From CAVWUA01 sp963758025 (GTDB lineage: Bacteria; Planctomycetota; Planctomycetia; Isosphaerales; Isosphaeraceae), in assembly GCA_963758025.1 (NCBI GenBank), contig CAVWUA010000016.1, positions 186,001-250,000 of the forward strand: a stretch of 64,000 bases of DNA, read 5' to 3'. This document shows, piece by piece, positions 26,606 to 36,737 of this stretch. Positions within the stretch are counted from its first letter, which is position 1. Every line of letters begins with the position of its first letter. A program made the position numbers and the translations under genes. Under the pieces are notes generated by a model. That model was not told the origin of the DNA. It searched no databases and saw nothing but the letters and a program-made list of their open reading frames with translations.

Positions 26606-27142
26606 TTATCGGCTCTCGACCGGCACGACCCGGACCTCCAGGTTCATCTCGTTCCCGATCGCTTGCAGCCCGGCCTCCCAGCCCTGGTCGGGAGGGGCCG
26701 GAGGCGCGACGACCAGGGCCGTCATGTGGAACAGCGGGACACCGCCGAAGGGGGCCGAGGTCGTTTCCGTCTCGACGGATTCGATGTTGATGTTCTGTTG
26801 CGAGAGGTGGTGGGCGATCTTGTGAATGATCCCCTCGTGGTCGGCCCCGTGGACCTCGATCCGAAACGGGGTCCAGCCGGGGTGGGCCTCGGTGTAGGGG
26901 CGTTTGGTCGGCGTGGTCGTTACCTTGTAGCCCCGGGCGACCAGGTCCTCCAGGTCCGTGTCCAGGCCGGCATACTGCGGTTCCGACATGGAGACGAGCA
27001 TCAAGACGGCGAACTCGCCGCCGAGCCGGGCCATGCGGCTGGTCTCGACGTTGCCGCCCCGGTCGAGCAGGAGCCGGGTGATCTCGTCCACGATCCCGAT
27101 CCGATCGGCGCCGGTCAGGGTCAGCACGAAGTTCTTCTGCAT
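26606..27142 (-). CDS. two-ACT-domain protein, GcvR-like
   Basis: A 178-residue regulator-type protein with tandem ACT domains. ACT1 is at residues 3-75 (VLTLTGADRIGIVDEITRLL, then GGNVETSRMARLGGEFAVLM), and ACT2 at residues 90-170 (IEVHGADHEGIIHKIAHHLS, then QQNINIESVETETTSAPFGG). This is the architecture of the glycine-cleavage repressor GcvR, which senses amino acids and acts through a partner transcription factor. No gcv genes are in the window, so the ligand is unknown. ATG 27142 follows GGAGGGGCGGC. Confidence 0.8.
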   Translation of the reverse strand: MQKNFVLTLTGADRIGIVDEITRLLLDRGGNVETSRMARLGGEFAVLMLVSMSEPQYAGLDTDLEDLVARGYKVTTTPTKRPYTEAHPGWTPFRIEVHGADHEGIIHKIAHHLSQQNINIESVETETTSAPFGGVPLFHMTALVVAPPAPPDQGWEAGLQAIGNEMNLEVRVVPVESR

Positions 27143-27287
27143 GAGGAGCCGCCCCTCCAGAGAGTGGGTTGCGAGACATCAGGATTGGTGATGCGGCCTT
27201 TTGGGTGGACCGACTGCCATTCTCCCAGCGCCGTGGGAGTCACGAAACCCCCGAGTCCGTCGCCGCGGGTTCATCCCGTGGCCCCGG

Positions 27288-28571
27288 ATGTGCGGGAAGC
27301 CGGGGGTGAACAGGGGATCGTTGGGAATCCCGCGCCTGTCGGTATCCGCATTGAGGGCCATCCTGTTGAGTCTCTCGCTCCTGATCCACGGCCTCGGCTC
27401 CGTCGGGATCTTCGCCTCCCGGGCCTTTCTGCCGGCCTTCGCCACCGCCCTGGTGCTGCGGTTCGGCCCGCATGTGCCCTGGGTCGCCGATGCCGGGCTG
27501 CTGGAGCACGTCCGGGGCGTGCCGACGTGGTTCACCTCCGACACGGCCCTGGTCGTGCTGGGTGTGCTCTCGGCCCTGGAACTGCTCGCCGAGCGGGTGT
27601 CCGAGGTCCGGATGGTCCTGGACGAGGTCCACGACTATCTCAAGGTCGGCATGGCGGCTCTGACCTTTCTGGGCGTCCTGAGTGCGACCGATCTCGCCGT
27701 GGCCCGGGGGGTGCTCGGCGAGGCCGGGCCGCTGGACTACCTCTCGGCCCTGGCCGTCGGGGCGGGGACGTTCCTCGGGGCCAAGGCCCGAGGGGCGGTC
27801 GTCGGGCCGCTGAGCGAGGCCGATGAGGACGACGACCTGGGCCTGCAAGGGCTCTTCCGCTGGGTGGAGGACCTGTGGGCCGGGCTGGGGCCGCTGGCCT
27901 TGATTCTGCTGCCCCTGGCGACGATCACCCTCCTGGGGCTCGCCGTTGTTCTGCTGGTCTTCATCGAGCGGCGGATCGAGGCTGTCGGGGAAGCCGCGCG
28001 GGTTCCTTGCGCGAACTGCGGGGAGCCGATCCACGCCGCCGCCACCGCCTGCCCGTTCTGCAAGGCCCCGAACAAGGAGCCCCGGGCCGTCGGCGTGCTG
28101 GGCCGGACCCTGTCTCGCCCGGCGGACCCGTCCCGGCATTCCTACCGCCTGGTGTCGGTGAAGCGCTGCCCCGTCTGCGCCTCCCGGTTCGAGCGGCGGG
28201 CCGTCCGGCAGTCGTGTGACACCTGCGGTTTCCCCTTGATGGAGGACGAGCGGTTCGCGCGGTCGTATATCGGCTCCATCGACCGGCGGGTGCCGTTCGT
28301 CTGCGTGGCCTGCTTCCTGCTGGGTCTGGTCCCGGTGCTGGGGGTGATCCCCGGCGTGATCGTCTACCGGCTGATGATCGTGGCCCCGTTCCGCCGCTAC
28401 ATCCCGCCAGGGCACGGGTTCGTGTTGCGCTGGGGCGTCCGGCTGCTGATCCTGGCCCTGGTGGCGTTTCAGTGGGTGCCGGTGGCGGGCGGGTTCGCCG
28501 TGCCGGCGATGGCCCTGGTCAACTACGGAGCCTATCGGAGCGTTTACCGGCGGCTGGCCCTGACCGCCTGA
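27288..28571 (+). CDS. DUF4126-like membrane protein with zinc ribbons
   Basis: About 427 residues. The N-terminal half has several hydrophobic segments (for example LLSLSLLIHGLGSVGIFASR) and the layout of DUF4126 membrane proteins. Two zinc ribbons follow: PCANCGEPIHAAATACPFCK near residue 242, and RCPVCASRF with SCDTCGFPL about 50 residues later. Further membrane helices close the protein. The start is uncertain: ATG 27288 is used, but a later TTG or GTG just before the first helix (27307-27350) is possible and the upstream frame has no better signal. Function unknown. Confidence 0.65.
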   Translation: MCGKPGVNRGSLGIPRLSVSALRAILLSLSLLIHGLGSVGIFASRAFLPAFATALVLRFGPHVPWVADAGLLEHVRGVPTWFTSDTALVVLGVLSALELLAERVSEVRMVLDEVHDYLKVGMAALTFLGVLSATDLAVARGVLGEAGPLDYLSALAVGAGTFLGAKARGAVVGPLSEADEDDDLGLQGLFRWVEDLWAGLGPLALILLPLATITLLGLAVVLLVFIERRIEAVGEAARVPCANCGEPIHAAATACPFCKAPNKEPRAVGVLGRTLSRPADPSRHSYRLVSVKRCPVCASRFERRAVRQSCDTCGFPLMEDERFARSYIGSIDRRVPFVCVACFLLGLVPVLGVIPGVIVYRLMIVAPFRRYIPPGHGFVLRWGVRLLILALVAFQWVPVAGGFAVPAMALVNYGAYRSVYRRLALTA

Positions 28572-28720
28572 TTTCCGGGAAACGCCGAGAGGCTCGGGAG
28601 TTGTTGGGGAATGGCCGGAGCGAAACCCACCGATCCATCGGAACGCGCTGGACACCGTGGTTCCCTTGACGGATGCTGGAGGTCGGCCGATGACTTCGGA
28701 AAACCGTATCGAGGGACGCC

Positions 28721-30056
28721 ATGTCCACGCCCCTGCGCCGGGAACCCGCGACCCCGCCTGGCTTCGAGCCTGGCTCCAGGGCTCCTCATCAGCCGCCGCC
28801 ACCTCCTGACCACGGGCCTCCGCGCCGCCGGCGGCGTGATGGTCGTCACCCTGTCCCGACCCGCCGCGCTCCGTGCCGGGGACCCCAGACCCGCTCCGGC
28901 CCCCCTGATTGCCGGGATCGAGCGAGACGTTCTCTTCCCCGGCCGCGAGAATGGGGTGACGTGGTTCCATCCCCGCCCCTGCATGGTCCCCACCGACGAC
29001 GGCCCCGAGGCCGTGATGACGCTTCAGTCCATTGGCGGCTCGGACGTGTTCGGCCCGGTCCACTGGACGACCTCCGAAGACCTGGGCCGGACCTGGAGCG
29101 CCCCGAAACCGATCCCTGGCCTCGGCCGGCGCGACCTGGGCGGCGGCTGGGAGGTGGGCGTCTGCGACGTGGTGCCGGAATACCATCCGCCAACGCGGAC
29201 CGTGCTGGCCATCGGGCACAATGTTTACTACGAGCGCGGCGTGCTGGCCCGGCCTCAGCGCCAGCGCTGGCCGGTGTACGTGGTCCGGTCGTCGGACGGG
29301 GGATGGTCCGGGCCGAAGCGGCTGGACTGGGATGACCCGAGGGCCACGGCGATCTACACGTGTGGCTGTTCCCAGCGGGTCGTCCTGGAGGATGGCGAGG
29401 TTCTGATCCCGCTGTCCTTCGGCCCCGAGGGACGCACCCACCGCTCCGTGACGACGGTCCTCTGTCGCTTCGACGGCACGGACCTGAGGATTCGTCAGGT
29501 CGGGGAGGAACTGGCCCTCGACGCCGGTCGGGGGCTGCTGGAACCGTCGCTGACCCATCTCGACGGCCGCTTCTACCTGACGATCCGGGCCGAGGACGGA
29601 CACGGTTATGTCTCTGTCTCGGAGGATGGCCTGCGCTGGGAACCGAAGCGGCCCTGGTGCTGGGATGATGGGACACCGCTGGCGATGTCCACCACCCAGC
29701 AGCACTGGTTGCCCCACGCGGAGGGCCTGTTCCTCGTGTACACCCGCAAGGCCCCGGAGAACGCCAACGTCTTCCGCTGGCGGGCACCGCTGTATGTCGC
29801 CGAGGTGGACCGGGACACCCTGCGGCTGATCCGGGCGACCGAGCGGGTCGTCTTGCCGTTGATTGGCGACGGGATCGCGGGCCCGGCGCATGTGGCCCGG
29901 ATGGGCAACTTCCACACGGTCGCCGCCGCGCCGGGGGAGTCCTGGGTCACTGTCGGGGAAACCCTGCCGGAGGACGGCTGGCGGGGCGATACGCTCCTGG
30001 CCCGTGTCCGCTGGAGCCGCCCGAACCCTCGGGCGACGGGAGCCGATTCCACCTGA
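28721..30056 (+). CDS. sialidase/BNR-repeat-like exported protein, probable N-terminal frameshift
   Basis: A six-bladed-propeller glycosidase-like protein. The body has Asp-box-type repeats (TTSEDLGRTWSAPKPI, VVRSSDGGWSGPKRL, SVSEDGLRWEPKRP), as in exo-alpha-sialidases and related exported planctomycete proteins. A Tat-like leader (ISRRHLLTTGLRAAGGVMVV) is in frame with the body. The ATG at 28721 (MSTPLRREPATPPGFEPG), which looks like the natural start, is in another frame that joins near 28777 by one base. Without a frameshift the frame is open back to 28611 without a convincing start. Substrate unknown. Confidence 0.75.
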
Positions 30057-30268
30057 ACAACGACGTCGGAGGATCGTGGCGGTATCGATCCGGGCCACGC
30101 TCGACTCGGGCCGGCGCTGGGACTCGCTTGCTCAAACGCGATTCAACGCCACGTCACGACCCGGAATGGTTCGCTCTGTGTCCTCCGGCTTCCTGACGAT
30201 CGCTCTGTCGATAGCATCGGGTCATCGGCCCGTCCCGTTCGAGCGAAGCCACGATTTGGAGTTCACCG
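30057..30268. other. intergenic gap, no clear signal
   Basis: About 210 bp between two same-strand genes; I see no gene, clear promoter pair or terminator in it. Confidence 0.3.
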
Positions 30269-32198
30269 ATGGCCAAGAAGAAGCGTCAGCCGAAGAAAAG
30301 CCCGAAATCGTCGCCGAAAAAGGTGCCGAAGCAATCGAAGCCGCAGCCGGAGCCCCCGATGAACATCCCCGACCGCCGTGCGCTGGAAGGCGTCATGCGG
30401 GACCTGTTCGGCGGGTTGTTGGGTGGTCCCGAGGCTGCCGATACTCCCCTCGACCAGGCCCAGGAGGTCATGTACCTGGCCTTCGACGAACCAAACCCCA
30501 GAACACAGGCCAAGCTGGCCAGGCAGGCTCTGGCGATTTCACCCGACTGCGCCGACGCGTATGTTCTGCTTGCCGAGCAGGCGAAATCCGCCAAGGAGCG
30601 GCTGGAACTTTACGAGCAGGCCGTCGCCGCCGGGGAACGGGCCATTGGCCCCGAGACCTTCCGGGAGGATGCGGGCCACTTCTGGGGCCTCCTGGAGACC
30701 CGCCCCTACATGCGAGCCCGTGAGGGCCTGGCCCACACCCTCTGGGCCATGGGTCGGCGGGAGGAGGCCGCCGGGCACCTGCTCGACATGCTCCGGCTCA
30801 ACCCCGGCGACAACCAGGGGCTCCGCTACACCCTGGCCTCGTGGCTGCTGGACCTGGACCGGGACGAGGAACTGGCCCGACTCCTGGAGCAATACAAGGA
30901 GGACTCGGCAACCTGGGCCTACAGCCAGGCATTGCTCGACTTCCGCCGGCAAGGGGACACGCCCGGAGCACGGAAGCGTTTGAAACAGGCCCAGAAGTTG
31001 AACAAGCACGTGCCGGACTATCTGCTGGGAGAGGAGCCGCTGCCTCTGGAACCGCCCCCCTACTACAGCCCCGGCGAACCGAGCGAGGCGATCATCTACG
31101 CCGCCGCGAGCCTGTCCGCCTGGCGGTCCACGCCCGGAGGCGCTGGCCTGGCTCCGGGAGGCCACCCAGGGCGCCTCGAAGAAGAAAAAGGCCCAGGTTC
31201 CGAAGGCCGCCGGCCCGTCCGCCGCCGGCAAGGGGCGGCTGAAGCGGTTGCCGCGGGAGTCCGACACCTGGCAGGCGGACTGCCGCCCCTTGAGCAGCCT
31301 GATCGAGCACGAGGGGGCGTTGGTCCAGCCCTGGATGGCCCTGGTGACCAGCCTCGGCAGCGGGCTGATCCTGGCTCAGGCGATGAGCCTGGAGCCGCCC
31401 TCGGCGGCGTCGATGTGGGACATCCTGGCCCACGCGATGAGCGAGCCGAACATGGAGAAGCCGTACCGCCCGACCCAGGTGCAGGTCCGGCCCGATCCCC
31501 TCTGGGACGAGCTTCGCCCGCACCTGGACGCCATCGGCGTCGAGTGCGTCGAGACCGACGAGCTGGAACAGATCGACGAACTCCTCGACGACCTGACGAA
31601 GCACCTGACGAGGAACGAACCGCCGGGGCTTCTGGAGATGCCGGGAATCACGCCCGAGACGGTTGCCGGCTTCTACGAGGCGGCGGCGGAGTTCTACCGC
31701 CAGGCGCCCTGGAAGCGGCTGGGTTACGAGGAGGCGATCCGGGTCGAGTGCGACCGGTACGAGAGCGGTCCGTGGTACGCCGTGGTGATGGGGCAGTCGG
31801 GGCTGACTCTCGGCGTGGCGCTGTACGAGGATCTGGACCTGCTGCGGCGGATGTGGGCCGGCGCACTGTCGGAGGAGGAGAACGCCCGGCAGACGGTGGC
31901 CCTGACGGTGACGTTCGACCCGGAGACGCAGATGCCGACGGCGGACCTGCTCGCGGCCCGGCGGCACGGCTGGACGGTGGCCGGTCCGGAGGCATACCCG
32001 TCGGCCTTCCGCAAGGAGCGGGGCCTCTCGATGCGCCCGCCCCTGGCCTGGGAGCTGGAACTGCTGGAGGGCTGCCTGCGGGCCATTCCCGATTTCGTGT
32101 CCCGTCGTTCGCCCCACGACACGAAGACGCGCGAGATGACGGTGCCGGTGGCCTCGGGAGAGTTGACGCTGACGTTGGCGTGGGTCGATCCGGAATGA
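30269..32198 (+). CDS. TPR-containing protein with an unassigned C-terminal domain, one frameshift
   Basis: About 643 residues after correction. A Lys-rich N-terminus (AKKKRQPKKSPKSSPKKVPK) is followed by tetratricopeptide-like helices (AKLARQALAISPDCADAYVL, REEAAGHLLDMLRLNPGDNQ, then LRYTLASWLLDLDRDEELAR). One extra G near 31138 shifts the frame; the remainder (LAWLREATQGASKKKKAQVP onward) continues to the stop at 32198. The C-terminal 300 residues form a globular domain I do not recognise with confidence. Proteins of this layout occur next to SEC-C-type or scaffold proteins. Function unknown. Confidence 0.7.
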
Positions 32199-32250
32199 GT
32201 TCCGGAAACGGCGACGAAATCCGCCCCGGCAGGGCGGGAAGAGAGAAAGA

Positions 32251-32303
32251 GGGGCCGTTCTCCCGGACCAGGGGCGTTGCCCCTGGCGATCGGATGCGGC
32301 CCC
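32251..32303. terminator. nested inverted repeats between convergent genes
   Basis: An outer stem GGGGCCG (32251-32257)/CGGCCCC (32297-32303) encloses a perfect CCAGGGGC-gtt-GCCCCTGG hairpin (32268-32286). No T-tract follows on either strand, but the position between convergent ends suggests a bidirectional terminator. Confidence 0.4.
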
Positions 32304-32377
32304 TTCAGGACGTTATAGAATGATTATGCGAGGGGAATCCCGGGTTGACCACGGGGATGCCCTCTCGAAAGGCGCGC

Positions 32378-33226
32378 TCAAGGCGTCGTATTGTCGCGCT
32401 TGAGCACGTCATCCAGGAACTCGAACACGGCCTTCGTCGGCTCGTCGCCCGGCTTGCCCAGGTCGGCATTGATCGTTCCGTGCGTCTTTCCCTCGGCGGG
32501 GAAGGCCTTCGCCGAGATGCCCGCTTCCCGCAACGCCTGGACGAGTCGTTGCGATTGCAACCGGGTCTCGGGGTGGTCCGCGACGTGGAGGATCAGGACC
32601 GGGGGGATGTTCTTGTCCCTGGCGACATGGCTGATCGGAGAGAGGTCCTTCTGATGTTCCTCGTCACCGAACTTCTGCCGGTAGATGTCCGCCCGGCGCT
32701 GCTCGACGGTCGCGATCTGCAAGGGCACGTCGTAGGTGTCGCCGTCCACTGGCACGCATCCCTTGAGGATTGTCGGTGATAGCCCTTCGGCTTTCAGGTA
32801 GCGGTGGTCGGTGCAGATCAGCGCCGCCAGTTGTGCCCCGGCCGAATGCCCCATCACGACGAACGTGTCGGGGTCGCCGCCATACGTCTGAGCGTGATCG
32901 TGGACCCAGCGGAGCGCCTTCGCCACGTCACCGGCCATTTGCTCGATCGTCACCTCCGGGAGTAAACGGTACTCCGTCGAGACGAAAACGAAGCCCTTAT
33001 CCACGAATGCCTGGGGTTTCACCTGGACATCATTCTTATCACCCGCTTGCCAGCCGCCGCCGTGAATCCAGAAGATAATGGGGTGATTCTTGCCCTCGGC
33101 CGGAGCGTACACGTCGAGAACCTGCCGCTCGTGATTCGGCTCGACGTAGGGGATGTCACGGTGAACCTGGGGATCGGCGGCGTACGACGTGGTCGCGACG
33201 AGCAAGACCGCAACGATGGCTTTCAT
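32378..33226 (-). CDS. exported alpha/beta hydrolase (BD-FAE/esterase-like)
   Basis: A 282-residue esterase-type hydrolase with a signal peptide (KAIVAVLLVATTSYAADP). The oxyanion motif IIFWIHGGGWQAGDK (HGGGW) is followed by the nucleophile elbow VVMGHSAGAQLAAL (GHSAG). The catalytic Asp is near HVADHPETRLQS and the His is in EGKTHGTINADLG. The ATG overlaps the stop of the upstream cupin gene (ATGA, 33223-33226), so the two are translationally coupled. Likely acts on an acyl or acetyl ester of sugars or short chains. Confidence 0.88.
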   Translation of the reverse strand: MKAIVAVLLVATTSYAADPQVHRDIPYVEPNHERQVLDVYAPAEGKNHPIIFWIHGGGWQAGDKNDVQVKPQAFVDKGFVFVSTEYRLLPEVTIEQMAGDVAKALRWVHDHAQTYGGDPDTFVVMGHSAGAQLAALICTDHRYLKAEGLSPTILKGCVPVDGDTYDVPLQIATVEQRRADIYRQKFGDEEHQKDLSPISHVARDKNIPPVLILHVADHPETRLQSQRLVQALREAGISAKAFPAEGKTHGTINADLGKPGDEPTKAVFEFLDDVLKRDNTTP

Positions 33227-33558
33227 GAGGGTTCCTCTCGGTAATGGATGGCCAGCCAGACCGTCGGCTGGTTCGGGTCGGTCCATTCGACCCGGTGCCG
33301 CTGGTGGGCTGGGATGTTGACACACGCTCCCGACCGCAGCTCGATCGGCTCCTCTCCTTCGAATCTCAGCCGGGCCGCCCCCGTCAGGAGCAGCACCCAT
33401 TCGTGAGTCTCCTGATCGTACCAGAAGCCTTCGGGTGAAGCGTGGCCCAGGGAGACGATCCGCTCGACGCGAACGTCCGGCGTGTTCAGGAGCGTCTGGA
33501 GGTGTTCTTCCGGCAGGTCGGCGGGGATCTCGGCGAACAGGTTCGTGAAGCGGTCCAT
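33223..33558 (-). CDS. cupin protein, YkgD/DUF-like
   Basis: A 111-residue single-domain cupin. The first half carries SPEGFWYDQETHEWVLLLTG with the Glu-His metal ligands, and the second ACVNIPAHQRHRVEWTDP with the closing His. ATG 33558 follows ACGAGGAG on its strand; the frame upstream to 33603 is not supported. It shares the ATGA overlap with the downstream esterase gene. Confidence 0.82.
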   Translation of the reverse strand: MDRFTNLFAEIPADLPEEHLQTLLNTPDVRVERIVSLGHASPEGFWYDQETHEWVLLLTGAARLRFEGEEPIELRSGACVNIPAHQRHRVEWTDPNQPTVWLAIHYREEPS

Positions 33559-33590
33559 CGTCCACTCCTCGTCAGCGTTCGGGCGCGCCC

Positions 33591-33619
33591 TTGCGAATCC
33601 CATACAAATGGTTTAGGTT
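33591..33619 (+). promoter_or_regulatory. candidate promoter of the tRNA-Sec gene
   Basis: TTGCGA (33591-33596), 17-nt spacer, TAGGTT (33614-33619). A start near 33626 would sit just before the tRNA 5' end. Confidence 0.35.
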
Positions 33620-33628
33620 CGTTCTCCT

Positions 33629-33727
33629 GGGAGCGGATGTACGGCTGGTGCCGGCCCCGGTCTTCAAAACCGGTGGGCGGCGTTGAGAGACGTCGCTGGT
33701 GGGTTCGATTCCCATACGCTCCCGCCA
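33629..33727 (+). tRNA. selC: tRNA-Sec (UCA anticodon)
   Basis: Selenocysteine tRNA, about 99 nt with encoded CCA. Acceptor arms are GGGAGCG (33629-33635) and CGCTCCC (33717-33723), with discriminator G and CCA at 33725-33727. The anticodon arm is CCGGT-CTTCAAA-ACCGG (anticodon TCA). A long variable arm has a GCGGCGT/ACGTCGC stem, and the T arm is GTGGG-TTCGATT-CCCAT. The TCA anticodon plus the long variable arm identify tRNA-Sec, which inserts Sec at UGA with SelA and SelB. Neither partner is in this window. The eighth acceptor pair looks mismatched (G/A). Confidence 0.9.
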
Positions 33728-33756
33728 ATCACGCCGCGGGCCGGTCGCTCTGGCGA

Positions 33757-35146
33757 TCACTTCTTTTTTGGTTCGCGGACCGGAAACTCGGCCGACTCCG
33801 TTCGCGCGTGATCCAGAACGTTCGTCATCCGCGCCACCTCATCCGGGTGGTCGGCGGCGATGTTCTGCTCCTCACCGAGGTCGTGGCTCAGGTCGTAGAG
33901 TTCCAGTCGGAGCCTCCAGCCCCTTGCGGACGGCTTTCCAGCGGCCCATGCGCGCGGCCTGGTGGAAGCCGCGCTCGTGGAATTCCCAGTAGAGCGGCGG
34001 GTGCTCCACCGAGGAGGCCTTGCCGAGCAGAACAGGCAAGACCGAGACGCCATCCAGGTCGTCGGGAGCCTCCGCGCCGGTCAGGGCGGCGAGGGTGGGC
34101 AGGACGTCCCAGAAGGCCCAGACCTGCTCGCTGTCGGCCCCTTGCGGCACGTGGCCCGGCCAGCGGACGATCATCGGCACCCGGATGCCCCCTTCGTACA
34201 GGTCGCGCTTGAACCCGCGCAGGGGGCCATTGCTGTCGAAGAACGCCGGGTCGGCCCCGCCTTCCTTGTGCGGGCCGTTGTCGCTGGTGAAGAAGACGAT
34301 CGTGTTGTCGTCGAGGCCGAGGTCCTTGAGCCGCTCCATGAGCCGGCCGACGTCGCCATCGAGCCGGGTGATCATCGCCGCGTGGTTCTTCTGTGGCTGC
34401 GGCCAGGGTTCGTCGGAATAGGGGGCGTCGCTGGGGACCTCCATGCCGTTCCCCTCGGCGCGGCCGCGCTCGTTGTTGGCGTGCGGCAGGGTGTACGCCA
34501 GGTAGAGGAAGAACGGCTCGGCCTTGTGCCGGTTCACGAAATCGAGCGCGGCGCGGGTCATCAGGTCGTGCGAATAGGATTCCCGCTTCACCGATACGTT
34601 ATCGGTCGGCCCGACCTCATTCCCCGGCAAGGGAAGCTTTTCCTGGTTCTTCCAGAGATATTCAGGATAATAATTGTGCGCATGATGTTGATTCAGATAT
34701 CCGAAGAACTCGTCGAACCCCTGGCGGTTGGGAACGCCGGTGGTCTCGGGTTCGCCCAGGCCCCACTTGCCGATCAGGGCGGTGGCGTAACCACGCTTCT
34801 TGAGGACCTCGGCGACCGTCACATCCTCGGGCTTCAGCGGGACGTTCGCATTGCCGCGGACGCGGGCATGGCCGGTGTGCAGGCCGGTCATCAGGCAGCA
34901 GCGCGACGGTGCGCAGACCGTGCTGCCGGCGTAGCACTGGGTGAACCGCAGGCCCTCCGCGGCCAGGCGGTCGATGTTCGGCGTCTGAATCCGCTTCTGG
35001 CCGTAACAGCCCAGGTCGCCATAGCCGAGGTCGTCCGCCATGATGTAAATGATGTTCGGTCCCGGAGCGTCCTCCGCGTGGGCTCCCGCCACAAGTACGG
35101 CGGTCAGACCGAGGAAGAATCCTATTTTCATAAATCGACAAGCCAT
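33757..35146 (-). CDS. exported arylsulfatase, one frameshift
   Basis: A sulfatase family enzyme that removes sulfate from polysaccharide or aryl sulfate esters. A signal peptide (residues about 6-24) precedes NIIYIMADDLGYGDLGCYGQ (metal-binding DD). The formylglycine signature TVCAPSRCCLMTG (C-x-P-S-R) follows, then ALIGKWGLGE and FFTSDNGPHKEGG. The frame changes near 33920. The C-terminus continues as LELYDLSHDLGEEQNIAADH to the stop at 33757. Start ATG 35146 follows GGAGAG. Abundant sulfatases are a planctomycete hallmark. Confidence 0.92.
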
Positions 35147-35482
35147 GATCCGTCTCTCCACTGGCAAGGCCCTTGTCGGCACGACCCGACGGCGATGGGA
35201 AAGGACGCGGGATCAACCCGAGACCGCAATCGTCCCCAAAGCGTAACAGCGCCGAAGGGACAGGGAAACCAGGCAACACCTCTCTCGGCGTGACGCTCGA
35301 CGGACGATCCTCGTCCGCGCCGGATCATCGAATGGCTGCGTGATTGATGCGGAAATCGGCGCGGACCTTGATCCAGGCGCTTGCGAGGTCGGGTGGGCCT
35401 CGTCAAGATGTGGAGAGCACACCGCGGTCGGCATCCGTTGCGCGAGAATCCCTCCTCTTCCTTCACAGCACGGGACCAGGCC

Positions 35483-36706
35483 ATGTCGGACCACCAGCCC
35501 GACGGATTGACTGGGCGTTTGCGCTCACTGGACGCCTATCGAGGTTTCGTGATGCTGGCGATGGCCTCGGGAGGGCTCGGGTTGACCCGGGTCGCGGGGC
35601 ACTGGCCCCATGAGGTCTTCTGGGACCACCTGGCCTATCAGTTCGAGCATTCGACCTGGCGGGGCTGCACCTTCTGGGACCTGATCCAGCCGTCGTTCAT
35701 GTTCATCGTCGGTGTCGCGATGCCCTTTTCATACGCGAAGCGGATCGAGCGTGGTGAGACGTTCGGCCGGCTCTTCCGCCACGCGCTGGTTCGCTCGGCG
35801 ATCCTGGTCGCGCTCGGGGTCTTCCTGGCGTCGCAAGGGGAACCGATGACGAACTTCACGTTCACGAACGTGCTGGCGCAGATCGGTCTCGGGTACTGGT
35901 TCGTCTTCCTGATGCTGGGCCGTAGCCCTCGGGTGCAGGTGGCCGTGGGGGTGACGATCCTCGCGGTCAACTGGGCGATGTTCGCCCTGTATCCCCTGCC
36001 TCCCGACGATTTCAATTACAACCTGGTTGGCGTCGAGCACGCGCACCGCATTCTCGAAGGCCACCCCGCGCACTGGGAGATGAACACCAACATCGCGTCC
36101 GATTTCGACGTCTGGTTCCTGAACCAATTTCCTCGGCAGACGCCGTTTCGGTTCAATTCCGGCGGGTACACGACCCTGAACTTCCTGCCGTCGATCGTCA
36201 CGATGCTCTCCGGCGTCCTGGCCGGGGAGTGGCTGCGGAGCCGGAACACGCCGAGGACGAAAATCCTGGGACTGGCGATCGTCGGCGCCTTCTGCCTGAT
36301 GGCGGGCACGGCGATGGACCCGGGGGTCTGCCCGGTCGTCAAGCGGATCTGGACCCCGTCCTGGGTCATCTACAGCACCGCCTGGACCTGCTGGCTCCTG
36401 GCCGCGTTTTACGCCGTCATTGATGTGGCGGGCTGGCGGCGCTGGTCGTTCCCGCTGGTCGTCGTCGGCATGAACTCGATCGTCATGTATCTGATGGCCC
36501 AGATGCTCAAGCCCTGGACGAGCCGGCAGCTTCAGACGCACGTCGGCACGCTGTTCGTCTGGCTCCGCGACACGTTCGGCCTGCCCCTGCCCGCGCGAAT
36601 CTTCGCCGGGACCTTCGGGCCGATCGTCGAATCCGTCTCCGTGCTGTTCGTCTTCTGGCTGATCCTCTACGCGTTGTACCGGCGCGGGATCTTCTGGCGG
36701 ATCTGA
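35483..36706 (+). CDS. heparan-alpha-glucosaminide N-acetyltransferase-like membrane protein (DUF5009-type)
   Basis: A 407-residue multi-pass membrane protein. RLRSLDAYRGFVMLAMASGGLG near residue 12 is the typical SLDxxRG start of the acyltransferase/HGSNAT superfamily. IQPSFMFIVGVAMPFS follows, and helices run to the C-terminus. Members transfer acetyl groups across membranes to sugars. ATG 35483 is used because the similarity begins immediately after it. It lies between a sulfatase and a flippase-like gene, consistent with glycan metabolism. Confidence 0.82.
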   Translation: MSDHQPDGLTGRLRSLDAYRGFVMLAMASGGLGLTRVAGHWPHEVFWDHLAYQFEHSTWRGCTFWDLIQPSFMFIVGVAMPFSYAKRIERGETFGRLFRHALVRSAILVALGVFLASQGEPMTNFTFTNVLAQIGLGYWFVFLMLGRSPRVQVAVGVTILAVNWAMFALYPLPPDDFNYNLVGVEHAHRILEGHPAHWEMNTNIASDFDVWFLNQFPRQTPFRFNSGGYTTLNFLPSIVTMLSGVLAGEWLRSRNTPRTKILGLAIVGAFCLMAGTAMDPGVCPVVKRIWTPSWVIYSTAWTCWLLAAFYAVIDVAGWRRWSFPLVVVGMNSIVMYLMAQMLKPWTSRQLQTHVGTLFVWLRDTFGLPLPARIFAGTFGPIVESVSVLFVFWLILYALYRRGIFWRI

Positions 36707-36737
36707 CGGCCGTGACGAGCGTTGATGGCGGGCCTCC

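Noticed and set aside
27240..30098. 952-residue minus-strand open frame
   Set aside because: It runs antisense across the zinc-ribbon membrane gene and the sialidase-like gene, is Arg/Pro/Gly/His-rich without any domain, and is explained by high GC content and codon bias.
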